64,000 bases of DNA, from contig OZ022506.1 of assembly GCA_963989385.1 (NCBI GenBank), positions 7,791,415-7,855,414 of the forward strand, written 5' to 3'. This DNA comes from Ctena decussata (taxonomy: Eukaryota > Mollusca > Bivalvia > Lucinida > Lucinidae). Made by a program: the position numbers and the translations under genes. The notes beneath the pieces are model-generated. The model worked only from the letters and a program-made list of their open reading frames with translations. It had not been told where the DNA came from and made no database searches. Positions 32,868 to 44,169 of the stretch are shown piece by piece. Positions within the stretch are counted from its first letter, which is position 1. Each line of letters begins with the position of its first letter.

Positions 32868-35800
32868 ACCCCGCCGAGGGCGGAGGTATAAAGTTTTCTC
32901 CATGTCCGTCCGTCTGTCCGTACTTCATTCCGTCCGTCCTTCCGTCAGTCTGTCGGTCCGGAGCCATAACTAAGTAACCACTGGTTTCATGAAACTTAAA
33001 AGAAATATATATCACTATAACCCACTGATGCACTTTAAGTTTCGTTATTGCATAAAAAGCAGTGCCGAAAGGTATTAACAGCCGTGCATCAACAAGCGAA
33101 AAGCCGTGTTTCAACAATGTTTTTCACGCGCTGTTGAAACACGAGGACAGAACTTTCGTTAAGCTTGTGCCGGGCCACTACCTTCGTCTCTCCCGTTTCG
33201 GTCGAATTACAAAATTGGTGGTGCGCCTCTCCTCTTTCGGTTGATTAACAATATAATTGGTCGCGTGCTACTTATATTTTCTTGTGACGTCATCATACTT
33301 TGTACTCTTATTACGTCATAAAGTACTGACACGGATTTCAAAGCCATGTTGTCTTCATTCTCACGATGCCAAATGGAGAGTGTTAAAGAAAACATCATGC
33401 AAGACATGCATCCTAAGCTTTCAGCAATTAAGAACTGCAGGATGGTGCATGAATGGGCCGGGCATGTTCTGTATGGAATTTTTGCTTTGATCAAGGTATC
33501 TGCTTTTTTGTTGATGAATTTGCAACGACCATCTTGGACTCCTTTCATAAATACTGAGGTTGAATAGGATGATGGCAGCCATTTTTAACAGCTTGATGCT
33601 CTCGTGCCAGGAAGACGGATATTGAAAAAAAATGCTCTGGCGCGTTGGCTGTGAAACGGTGACAAAATATAGTGCCGTATTTTTTGAAAATAGTAACGAA
33701 TATTTCGTTGAATTTATGCAATCGGCCTCGGTTGTCAACATCTCCCTCGGGACCTGGCAAACGTTAATGCATGAAAAACCATGTTTGATCCCTATATTAG
33801 AATGGCTTTAGTATTGCATTAGTTATTGCCCTTGAGTTGACTTAAAATCAACAAAAGTAGCCATTAGTACGTAAACAATTATCCAAATTTCATGAAACTT
33901 AAGACAAATACATATCACCATAAGACGGTTATGCATGTAAAGTTTCATCAGTATGGCATCGGTAGCGCATACGTTACCGCCCTTGAATTGACTTAAAATC
34001 AATAAAATGAGCCATAACTAAGTAGTCACTGGACGGAATTTCATGAAACGTATAATAAATATATATCACTGTAACCCACTAATGCATTTTAAGTTTTGTC
34101 AGTCTGCCTTTAGTAATACGTGAGTTATTGCCCTTGAATTGACTTAACAGCCAATCTCAGAGTAAACCATGCAAAATGGTCCACAAGCAAGGTTGTCAGA
34201 TTTTAATGAAACTTTGCATGCATGATGGGTATGTGAGTCCTATCCAGTATATGAAGTGTTTCGGAATTTGTGCCACCACTTCCTGTTTTACAGCGCCATC
34301 TATCGTCAAAACCACATATTTCAGTTTCTGTAAGAAATTTGGCTGAAAAATGCTCAGTTTCAACTGTATTTTTAATATCAAAGAATATGGAATAACAAAA
34401 CAATATATACTTAATTAAAATAAGCAATACTAGTACATGCAAAAACATACATGAATAAAAACAATAGGTTGTGTGGAACCCGCTGCCAAGGGCGACAACT
34501 CTTGTAGCAACAACAAAGTTTGAAAATCCGAAAAATTGTCCAACTTTAGCATGTATCCATAAGAGTTCCAGCGCCTGATATGAGACAAACTATGTCGTTT
34601 CATAATACATGATATCTAATGTCTATGCATCATCAAAAAACTCATGGGCTCTCTTTCACCCTTTGTTCCACAAGGGAGTTAACTCTTTTGGTGACGACAA
34701 AGTTTAAAAAAATCTGAAAAAAAAAATGACCGATTTTAGCATATATCCATATGAGTTACAGAGCCTCATATGAGACAAACTATGCTGTTTCATAATGTAT
34801 AATGTCTAATGTCTCTATATCAACAAGCAAACATGTGGACACTCCTACACTCTTGGCTCCAAAAGGGAGACAACTCTAGTAGTGAAGACAAAAGTTTAAA
34901 AATCTGAAAAATTGACCAAATTTAGCACATATTTATTTTGAGTTGTGGCACCTGCAATGAGATAAACTATTTTATTTCATAATATTGTATATCTAATGTT
35001 TTTACATGAACAAGAAAACTCGTGAGCACTCTTTCGCCCTTGGATCCACAAGGGAGACAACTCTAGTAGTGAAGACGAAGTTTGAAAATCTGAAAAATTG
35101 ACCAAATTTGGCACACATCTATAAGAGTTCCGGCACCTGAAATCAGACTAACTATGTTGCTTCATACTATGTTATATCTAATGCCTGTACACCAACAAGA
35201 AATCTCATGCGCACTCTTTTGCCCTTGGCTCCTCCAGGGAGAAAACTCTTGTGGTGACGACAAAGTTTAAGAAATCTGAAAACATTCACCAACTTTAACA
35301 CACATCCATAGGAGTTCCGGTACCTGAAATGAGACACACTATGATTTTTCATAATATGTTGTACCTAATGTCTGTACATAAATAAGAAAACTTGTTGGAA
35401 CTCTTTCGCCTTTGGCTTCAAAAGGGAGACAACTCTTGCAGTGAAGAAAAGTTTGAAAATCTGAAAAAAAAAACTAGACCAACTTTAGCATATAACCATA
35501 GGAGTTCCAACCCTGACATGAGACAAATTATGTTGTTTCATAGTATATTATTTAGTGTCTGTACACCAAGAAGAAAACTCGTGGGCACTCTTTCACCTTT
35601 GGCTCCACAAGGGAGATAACTCTTGAGGTGATGACTAAGTTTGAAAATCTGAAAAACTGACCCATTTATGCATACATATATAGGAGTTCCAGCGCTTGAT
35701 GTGAGACAAACTTTGTTGTTTCATAATACATATAATATCTTATGTCTATATACCAACAAGCTTACTTGTGGGCACTTTTTTGCCCTTGTCTCTACAAGGG

Positions 35801-36000
35801 AGATAACTATTAGTGACGACAATGTTTGAAAATCTGAAAAATTGATCAATGTTAGAATATAACCATAAGAGTTCCGGCGCCTGATATGAAACAGACTTTT
35901 TCATTGCACAATATATAATATTTGCTATTTAAACATCAACAAGAAAATCGGTGGACTCTGTTTTTGCTCTTGGCTTACAAGGCAAATAACTACTACACTG
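32868..36000 (+). mobile_element. Array-bearing element, left (direct) copy
   Basis: It starts with a hairpin TACCCCGCCGAGGGCGGAGG then TA, then a GTCCGTCCGTCTGTCCG run (32903-32960). Repeats built on GAGCCATAACTAAGTAACCA and TGCACTTTAAGTTTC follow, then a unique segment with CTTCCTGTTTTACAGCGCCA (34285), then an array of about eight ~187-bp units. The unit anchor AAGGGAGACAACTC occurs at about 34488, 34675, 34865, 35051, 35238, 35423, 35610 and 35798. About 740 bp at 33050-33790 look like an insertion. An inverted relative lies at 40190-42265. Confidence 0.75.
33050..33790. mobile_element. Insertion of unknown type inside the left array-bearing element
   Basis: Element sequence reads AAGTTTCGTTATTGCAT up to about 33056 and resumes TTAGAATGGCTTTAGTATTG near 33797, so the block between is foreign to it. 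It contains a hairpin GTGTTTCAACA / TGTTGAAACAC (33106-33142). It also holds a 73-residue plus-strand frame (33346-33567) with no recognised domain. Ends and target duplication were not resolved. Confidence 0.45.
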
Positions 36001-36500
36001 ACAGCAAAATGACAAAATCCTCACATTCTGTACAATTTGGTATCTAATTCTACCGAATGGAACCAAATGCATCAGTATTAATTGATGATTTTATCATTAG
36101 CATTACTTGAACTCTGTAAATGTTTACCAAAATCTTTCGGTAGTACATAGTTTCTAGCCCCCTGTAAAGGGAAATAGTGTTACACTATGTACAGATTTTG
36201 GAAACTGATGTAAAACTCATAATTTTCATAGTTAACTATGTTCTGTGCACCCAACCCAAGGATAAAAACTGGTTTAATTCAATGAGAACTTATTGTATAT
36301 GAGCACACACATTTATTAGACTCAGTATTCAATATGGATAATGATTGGACAAGAATTAATCTGGTAATGTCATCAAAATTGCAAAAACGAACAAAAAGGT
36401 ATTGTTAAAACATCTAAGAAAACTCAATCCACTGATGCCAGGAAAATAAACTATATCAAGGCATAAGGAACTGTACTTAGTATTAATGAATTTATAAATG
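36001..36500. other. Spacer, no recognised element
   Basis: AT-rich intronic sequence between the left array and the LINE fragment. Nothing specific was seen. Confidence 0.4.
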
Positions 36501-36529
36501 TAGTTCGATGTTAAGAAGTTAAGGGACTC

Positions 36530-36888
36530 AGATGTGGCATGCACTTTTCAAGCAACAATAGGTTGGAAATTCGCACCACTCATTGATCTGAGGGATGATG
36601 ACATGGACATAGATACCATGATTACCACCTACAATACAGCAGTGACTGATGCAGCCAGTGATGTACCTGGGAAGAAACATTACAGGAAAAAGCCCTGGGT
36701 CACCAGAGATATTCTCGACCTCTGTGAAAAGAGATTTGATGAAGAGGACGTATGAAGCAGGAGGAGCAAAAGAATACAGAAAAGCTAACAAGAGGATTCA
36801 GAAGGCAGTGAAGACAGTTAAGGTGGACTAGATAGGTATTTAGTGCGAGGAGATCGAAACTTGTTTAAAAAAACTGGAAACATGGTAA
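36530..36888 (+). pseudogene. Non-LTR retrotransposon EN-RT linker fragment, 5' part
   Basis: The plus strand encodes DMDIDTMITTYNTAVTDAAS, then KKPWVTRDILDLCEKR, then (one frame away) YEAGGAKEYRKANKRIQKAV. This is the linker region of a LINE ORF2. The same family continues at 38420-38475 (KEAYQLVKDLTSEKQGRPK) after an intervening 1.5-kb insertion. Small pieces recur at 43655-43702 (TTYNTAVIDTAS) and 47575-47617 (KKPWVTRDILD), and a longer decayed copy lies at 59580-60510. Confidence 0.75.
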
Positions 36889-36980
36889 CTAATAGGGCCC
36901 CGCATTTATGAAACTGTTGACGACATTTAAGTCATATGTGCCCAACCAGAAATAACAATACCAGCTTTCTATATTATCAT

Positions 36981-37043
<63 letters not shown>

Positions 37044-38402
37044 ATTTATATATAATTATATCTATATTATATATTATTTCTAGACTGTAAACTACAAAGA
37101 GGAATAAGTATGCAAAAAATGTAGATGAAATTACAGTTCTTATTCTCTGCTCATTGCCTGATGATGCTTTATATTATGTACAAATATTATGAAAATATCT
37201 TTGCTGGTTTTAAAGCTACAGAGCGGACATGATTTCTATATTTAAAATTACAAAGGGGCATAATTCATGAATGTAGGCAGAGTTAGGATTCTTTTATTCT
37301 CTGCACATTCTCTGATGATGCTTTACATTTGTACCAAGTCTTGTGAAAATATCTCTTAACGGTTTCAGAGTTAAAGAGTGGACACAATTTCTGTATTCAA
37401 AATTACAAATGGGCAGAATTCAGTAAAAATGTAGATAGAGTATTGGTTCTTGTTCTCTGCACATCCTCTGATGATGCTTTACATTTGTACCAAGTTTCAT
37501 GAAAATATCTCTAACAATTTCAGAGTTATGAAGTGGACACGATTTCTGTACTCAAAATTACAAATGGGCATAATTCAGTAACGAATATTGGCAGAGTTAT
37601 GGTTCTTGTTCTCTGCACATCGTCTGATGATGCTTGACATTTGTACCAAGTCTCATGAAAATTTCTCTAACAGTTTCAGAGTTATAAAGGGGACACCATT
37701 CCTGTATTCAAAATTACAAAGGAGCATAATTCAGTAACGAATGTAGGCAGAGTCGTGGTTCTTGTTCTCTGCACACCGTCTGGTGATGCTTAACATTTGT
37801 ACCAAGTCTCATGAAAATATCTCTAACAGTTTCAGAGTTACGAATGGGACACCATTTCTATATTCAAAATTACAAAGGGGCATAATTCAGTAATGAATGT
37901 AGGCAGAGTTATAATTCTTGTTCTCTGCATATCGTCTGATGATGCTTTACATTTGTACCAAGTCTTGTGAAAATATCTCTAACAGTTTCAGAGTTATGAA
38001 GCGGACACGATTTCAGTACTCAAAATTACAAAGGGGCATAATTCAATTAATAATGTAGGCAGAGTTATGGTTCTTGTTCTCTAAACATCTGCTGATGATG
38101 CTTTACATTTGTACCAAGTCTCGTGAAAATATCTTTAACGGTTACAGAATGGGACACAATTTCTATATTCAAAATTACAAAGAGGCATAATTCAGTAAAA
38201 ATGTAGGCAGAGTTATAATTCTTGTTATTTGCTTTACATTTGTACCAAGTCTTGTGAAAATATCTCTAAGGGTTTCAGAGTTATTGAGCGGACACGAAAT
38301 GATGACGGACGGACAGACTGACGGACGGACGGACTGATAGACAGACGGGCGGACAAGGTGATTACTATAGGGCCTCCGCAGACTTCGTCTGGCGGGGCCC
38401 TA
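36889..38402 (-). mobile_element. Array-bearing element inserted in the LINE fragment
   Basis: It is bounded by TAGGGCCCCGC (36889-36900) and its inverse GCGGGGCCCTA (about 38391-38402). Read on the minus strand it begins with a hairpin, AGGGCCCCGCCAGAC-GAA-GTCTGCGGAGGCCCT, then GTCCGCCCGTCTGTC and GTCCGTCCGTCCGTCAGTCT. An array of about eight ~155-bp units follows (anchor TACATTTGTACCAAG at about 37324, 37480, 37633, 37790, 37947, 38103, 38233). An (AT)n tract lies near its far end. LINE coding on both sides belongs to one fragment, so this is an insertion. Confidence 0.8.
36966..37040 (+). repeat. (AT)n microsatellite
   Basis: About 35 near-perfect AT dinucleotides at the far end of the array-bearing element. 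Confidence 0.95.
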
Positions 38403-38409
38403 ATAAATA

Positions 38410-38480
38410 AATAAAATAACAGCAAGGAAGCGTACCAGCTGGTGAAGGATCTAACTTCAGAGAAACAGGGTAGACCAAAA
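38410..38480 (+). pseudogene. LINE linker fragment, 3' part
   Basis: Encodes NSKEAYQLVKDLTSEKQG followed by RPK. In full-length relatives this directly follows the segment at 36530-36888. Its separation by 1.5 kb marks the insertion event. Confidence 0.7.
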
Positions 38481-38499
38481 ACTATTTTACTATTTATTA

Positions 38500-39310
38500 C
38501 CTATTTATGGATATCCGTTTATCGATTTTAGATATCCATAATTCTAGTTGTGGATACCCAAAAATACCACATAATGTTGGATATCTAAATTTCTATTTTT
38601 TGATATCCATAATTTGATTTTTAGATATGTAAAAAAAATCTGCTGTTTTTTTTTGGATATCCATAAGTCATACTGTAGATATCTTTTAATTATGGATATA
38701 TATAATTCAGTTTATGGATAACCAAACATACTGGAGATTATGGATATCCTAAAATCAATTAGATTTATGGATATCCATAATTCCATTTATAAATATCCAG
38801 AATTCGATTAATTGGTATCCATAATTTATTGTTGGATATCTTAAAATAATGTGTGTTTGGATATCCAAACATCTATTTATGAAAATCTAAAAATCGAATA
38901 ATGGATGTCCAAAAAGCCGAATTTTAGATATCCATCAGACGAATAATGAATATCCAAAACATTTATTATTTTTGGATAGCCATTATTCGATTTACAGAGG
39001 TCCACAATTCTAATTTTCGGTATCCTTATATCGTAATATTGATATCAAATATTCAGGCTTAATTATAGATATCCAAAAATCGGTTTATGGACATCCAAAA
39101 TTGAATTATGGCTATCCAAAAATTGAATTATGGCTATCCAAAAATCGAATATTGGATATCCAAAAGCATATATATATGTTTTTATATTTTTTCGGATTAC
39201 CATGGTTCTATGTTTGGAAGTCCATAATTCGATTTTTGAATATCCATGAATCGATTTCTGGATGTTCATTAATAGTTATCGATACCCAATATTTTTGTGA
39301 TATCCAATAA
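38500..39310. repeat. GATATC minisatellite, ~20-bp degenerate unit
   Basis: About 35-40 copies of a motif close to TTATGGATATCCATAATTCG are present, in both orientations because the core GGATATCC is palindromic. Spacing is irregular at roughly 20-24 bp. Open frames across it on both strands are produced by the repeat. Confidence 0.9.
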
Positions 39311-39319
39311 TTAAAAGAA

Positions 39320-40185
39320 GAAACATGAACTTTTTTTTTAATCCAAGAAAAAGTAATCATTTTGTGATATCGTAGTCACATAAAATTTAAGTTTCTTTAG
39401 AAACAGCAATATTGAGGCTATTGTAAACGTCACTAAGGTACTTTTCTGTTTTCTATGCAAAAAACCAAACAATTACCAAATTTAAAATTGTTAAAGTCTT
39501 CTTAAATGATAAAATTCTGTTGGCAATGCCTTTCCATTATCAAACCCAATCTGTATAGACACATTCGCTACAATTATGCCAATGCTTCGTCGACTAGAAA
39601 GCCATGAGGACCAGACGAAAAACCTCAGTCCATGTCATTATGAAGCCAGATACTCAGTTTCAGTGCCATTCCCTTTACACATTAAAGTCAATGTGATATT
39701 TTAACAAATGGCTTCCGAATGAATTTAGTAATAGAGACATTGAGTTTGCAAGACATTCAAACAAACTGCGAAGAAAATAATGAAAAAAGACGCACTGGTA
39801 TAGAAAATACGGCATCTCAAAAATCTCCATATTTTTAATTCAAAGGGAGATCATCCGAAAGTTTTGAATCTTTAAACGTTATTTTCAGGTTGTTACAACA
39901 ATGAACATAAGCGTTTAAAGTGTTTTCTGTGCGTTCTGGATTTACTGTTTATTGTATACAAGAAAACGTTCTTCTGCACATGCGCAAATTAATGTTCTGG
40001 TCTAAATTATTAAAATAGGAATAAGTTAGATGACTCTGGAAAGGGCAAAAATAGCCAATATTTTTTCATGATTTAAGTAACCAGACGTGTGTCTAGTGCA
40101 AAAACATCCATATACTGTATTCATAAAACACTTGCTAGGTTGGCCGGAATAAATAAATAAAAACCGTCAAATTTTTATTTTTGTT
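39320..40185. other. Spacer, no recognised element
   Basis: Unique-looking intronic sequence between the minisatellite and the inverted array. No gene or repeat recognised. Confidence 0.45.
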
Positions 40186-40189
40186 CAGT

Positions 40190-42265
40190 AAATATGCTAA
40201 AGCTGGTCAATATATCAGATTTCCAAACTTTGTCGTAACTAAAAGAGTTGTCTCCCTTGTGGAACTAAAAGCAAACGAGTTCCCACCTATTTTCTTGTTG
40301 ATGTGGAGGCATTAGAAATTATTATGATGAAACAATATAGTTTGCCTCATATCAGGCGCTGGAACTCCTATGGATAAACGCTTAAGTTGGTCATTTTTTT
40401 CAGATTTTTTAAACTTTGTCGTCACTACAAGAGTTATCGCCCTTTTGAAGCTAAGGGCAAAAGAGTGCCCACGAGTTTTCTTATTGATGTGGAGACTTTA
40501 GATGCTATATATGATGAAACAATATTATTTGTATGATATGAGGAGCTTTAACTTGTATGGATATAATGCTAAAGTTGGTCAATTGTTTAGATTTTTTAAA
40601 TTCGGTCATCACTACAAGAGTTATCTCCCTTGTGGAGCCAAGGGCGAAAGAGTGCCCATAAGTTTTCTTGCTGATGAGTAAACATTAGCCGTTATACAGT
40701 ATGAAACAATATAGTTTGTCTTATTTCAGGCGCTGGAACGCCTATGGATATATGCTAAAATTGGTCAGTTTTTTAGATTTTCAACTTTTGTCGTCACTTC
40801 AAGAGTTATCTCCCTTGTGAAGCTAAGGGCAAAAGAGTGCCCACGAGTTTTCTTATTGATGTGGAGACTTTAGATGTTAAATATGGTGAAACAGTTTTAT
40901 TTGTCTTATATGAGGCACTGTAACTCGTATGGATATATGCTAAAGTTGGACAATTTTCAGATTTTTAAATTTTGTTGTCACTACAAGAGTTATTTGCCTT
41001 GTGAAGCCAAGGGCGAAAGAGTGCCCATAAGTTTTCTTGTTGGTGAGTAATTATTAGATGTTATATATTATGAAACAATATAATTTGTCTCATATCAGGT
41101 GCTGGAACTCCTACGGATATATGCTAAAATTGGCCAGTTTTTCAGATTTTCATTTTTTTGTCGTCACTACAAGAGTTATCTCCCTTGGGGAGCCAAGGGC
41201 AAAAGAGAGCCCATGAGTTTTCTTGTTGATGAGTAGACATTAGATGTTATATATGATGAAACAATATAGTTTGTCTCATATCAGACGCTGGAACTCTTAT
41301 GTTTGCATGCTAAAAAGGTCATTTATTTAGGTTTTCAAACTTTGTCTTCACCACTAGAGTTGTCTCCCTTAGAAATTGGTACCACAATACCAACTATTTT
41401 CTTTCATGCATGTTTTAGTATTATCTAGCATATATGGTTTTAATACACTTTATTTTATTATAGAATCCCATGTTTTTCATATATTACATTAACTCAAAAA
41501 TGACCATTTTTCAGCAATTTTCTGCACAGAAGCTTAAAATTAAGGTTTTGACAACAGATGGCGCTGTAAAACCGGAAGTGGTCATACGAATTCCGAAATA
41601 CTTCGTTTCTTGCAAAGGGCTGACATACCCAATATGTATGCAAAAAATCATCGAAATCGGACAACCTTGCTTGTGGACCCTTATTATGGGTCATTGCATG
41701 ATTCGATGGGAGACTGGCTGTTAAAATCAATAAAATTAGCCTTAAGTATGTATAACCAATTATTGAAACGTCATGAAACTTAAACTAAATTTGTAGCACC
41801 ATAACACTGTTATGCACATAAAGTTTCATCAGTATGGCCTCGGTAGTGCATGAGTTACACCCCTTGAATTGCCTAAAATCAATGAGCCATAACTAAGTAA
41901 CCAATAATCGAAACTTAATGAACTTAAACTAAATATGTATCACCATAATGCAGTTATGCATATAAAGTTTCAATCATTAGTGCATGATTTAATGCCCTTG
42001 AATTGATTTAAAATCCACAAACTAGCCATAGCTAAGTTACCAATGAACAAAATTTCTTGAAACTGAATTGAAATGTATCGTCATAGTGCAGTGATGCTGA
42101 GGCAAGTTTTTAAGAACAGCTTCAGCTTATGTTTTACTTATGCCAGAGTTATTGCCCTTAATATGATTTACAATCACACGTTCAGCCGTAACTTAAGTAA
42201 CCTGTGAATGAAATTTTATGTAGCTTAAACCATAAACAAATCAGGACCACTTCGGCGGGGAATAT
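40190..42265 (-). mobile_element. Array-bearing element, right (inverted) copy
   Basis: Reverse complement of the family at 32868-36000. About seven ~185-bp units carry GAGTTRTCTCCCTTGTGGAG at about 40248, 40430, 40617, 40802, 40987, 41170 and 41358. The unique segment with CAGATGGCGCTGTAAAACCG then GAAGTG lies at 41560. GCCATAACTAAGTAACCA-type repeats follow, and a decayed terminal TTCGGCGGGGAATATA lies at 42252. The hairpin has lost its second arm and the GTCC run is absent in this copy. Confidence 0.75.
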
Positions 42266-42269
42266 AAAT

Positions 42270-42780
42270 TCACCAAATTTGCTTGTTTACAACTGCACTT
42301 CAATACTTAAAGTTGCTGGAAGTCCTAATACTTAAATACGGCAAACCAGAACAGTATAGTCGAACTGTACCAACAGTCTGCTGGCCATTCACAGGTGTAT
42401 AAGCGCATCATTTTGTACGGCAAACACTGACGTCACGTTTAATAGTCGACTTTATCATCGTGACATCTTTTTAAAGCGAATAAAGGTATGGGTGAAAACA
42501 AATCAAAGCTTGATGCACCCTACCTCGGCAAATCCGACTTGATAAAAGTCTGAGACAAAATGGGCGTGAAATGGATACAGAAGAAATAAAACCACAGTTG
42601 AAATATATAAAAAAAATAATTATTTAATTGATTAGTAATATAATGATAATAAGAAGATTAATAACAAGCAATATAATAATGATGATAAGAGTTGAAATAA
42701 ATAAGAACATTCATAATATATCATTATATTGCGCTATTTTGTGTCATATCATTATAGTAAATGTATATCTATGGCAGATT
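42270..42780. other. Intronic flank near the GT92 donor site
   Basis: AT-rich (ATATAATAATGATGATAAGA near 42670). No recognised element. Confidence 0.4.
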
Positions 42781-42786
42781 GTTCAC

Positions 42787-43205
42787 CTGCAGCCATGATG
42801 ATCAGGTAAATATCTGATTGTCGCCTTTACCATCGACATTGAGATAGTTAGCCCCTCTGTCCGGCTCCATATCTGACAAAACAGAGACACGTTTGTTTTA
42901 GTTGCAGCTCCCACAATTGTTATTTTATCCTCATCATAAAATGCAGAATAGACATACACCGAGCCGTCACGCGACGTATTCTGCCAATCACTGATAAGAT
43001 TGCCGAATTCCGGACATTCAAATGCCTTGCAGCTTGAACTATTAACAGCACAGCTTTCATTCCGAACGTCAAATAGTTCGAATACACGAGCAAATTTGAA
43101 ATTATTTCCGACACGTTGTTTTTCCTTTGAAATTGATTTGTAAATAAGAAAATAATATCCAAATAAGCCAAATAAACAAAAAGATATTAACCACATTTCT
43201 TTCAT
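42787..43205 (-). CDS. GT92-family glycosyltransferase, exon 1 (membrane anchor and N-terminal domain)
   Basis: Codes for 139 residues plus two bases of the next codon. An ATG at 43205 (G at -3) starts MKEMWLISFCLFGLFGYYF, a single hydrophobic anchor typical of type II Golgi enzymes. The luminal part has sequons NES, NSS and NTS. It then has VYVYSAFYDEDKITIVGAAT, matching the Y-S-A-(Y/F)-x-D strand that opens GT92 domains, followed by NVSLFCQIWSR. The exon ends GGCTGCAG|GTGAAC. Joined to 28072 it reads ...HHGC-R-YRPSYFVC in one frame, which is why I treat the two exons as one gene. A 5' UTR exon may exist further upstream. Confidence 0.8.
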
Positions 43206-43280
43206 TGCTGTATTTGTCAGTATACACCACTTGTTTTAACATTCACACGTGTCTCAGTTTGTAGACTGTTTAAACTATTT

Positions 43281-43493
43281 GAGCCGCGATACGACAAACC
43301 AAGAAATCGGCATGTGCGCCCGGCAAAGAGGCAGATCAAACTGAGCATACGTCCAGTCTGACCAGAGTCATGTCAGCATAGAGATACTTTAGACCCTAAG
43401 CTTCTCTTTTAGCAAAGATTATCCGCTGCTCAGTCTGATCTGAGTCTTCGCTGGTCGCACATGCTTCCTTGTTGTTTCTTTGTGTCTCGGCTC
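43281..43493. mobile_element. GAGCCGCG hairpin MITE, copy 2
   Basis: It starts GAGCCGCGATACGACAAACC and ends TTTCTTTGTGTCTCGGCTC. Flanks are ATTT (left) and ATTC (right). It lies about 75 bp upstream of the GT92 start codon, so it overlaps the likely promoter or 5' UTR region. Confidence 0.85.
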
Positions 43494-43499
43494 ATTCAA

Positions 43500-44165
43500 A
43501 CGAGCACTGAATGATAATTTCCATAAGTCTCTCTCGAAAAAAACTAATATATAGGTTAAGGATCAATGCACATTTGGCTCCAGCAGTGAAGAAAATAAAT
43601 CAATAGTATTTATGCAGCCATGCAATTTATGAGTTTTCAGCAGTCATCGTTTTAGATAGCATGATAACCACCTACAATACAGCAGTAATTGACACAGCAA
43701 GTGGGCCTCTGTGGCCTTATGGATAATAGCAACAACCACTGTGTTAGCCGCCGAAGAAGGCAAACAACGAGTAGTTGATGTACGGTAGACGCAAATTTCT
43801 GTTCTAGTCTGTTCTGTCCCATACCTCTAAGGCTTGAGTTTTGCTGTCAGTCAAGTCAATGAAGTTCCGGTCGGAAAGTATTCGGTTAGGAGAGATTTGG
43901 ACGCTGGCATAAGTATTGGATATACATAAAAATCACCGAAAGTGAATTAAAATTGGTCTATGTTTTATTCTCTCGATTGACCTTTTGAATAAACTTGCTT
44001 TGCTTTTTCCATATTTTCATTATAGAAATTGACTTTTAGTTTCAAAAAGTATTTCAGCCAATCCACGATGCCGCTAGACTCGCATGCTCGGGAAATTAAA
44101 AGCAGAAAATAAATACCTTTCTGCCTTTACTTCCCTGGCAACACGCGAATGTCTTCCAAAAACTT
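43500..44165. other. Gene-free stretch with a LINE scrap
   Basis: At 43655-43702 the plus strand reads ACCTACAATACAGCAGTAAT, encoding TTYNTAVIDTAS, a scrap of the LINE family seen at 36.5 kb. The rest is unrecognised. Confidence 0.5.
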
Positions 44166-44169
44166 TACC

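Larger units (their letters stand above)
28073..42786 (-). other. GT92 intron (14,714 bp)
   Basis: Donor CTGCAG|GTGAAC (GT at 42786-42785) and acceptor ACGATTGCAG (AG at 28074-28073) define the intron on the minus strand. It contains nearly all the tandem-array elements of the window: 29162-29951, 31098-32042, 32868-42265 and the nested elements listed within. Only repeats and LINE remnants were recognised inside. Confidence 0.75.

Noticed and set aside
39063..39310. Overlapping frames on both strands around 39.1-39.3 kb
   Set aside because: Products of the GATATC minisatellite, whose palindromic unit opens frames on both strands.
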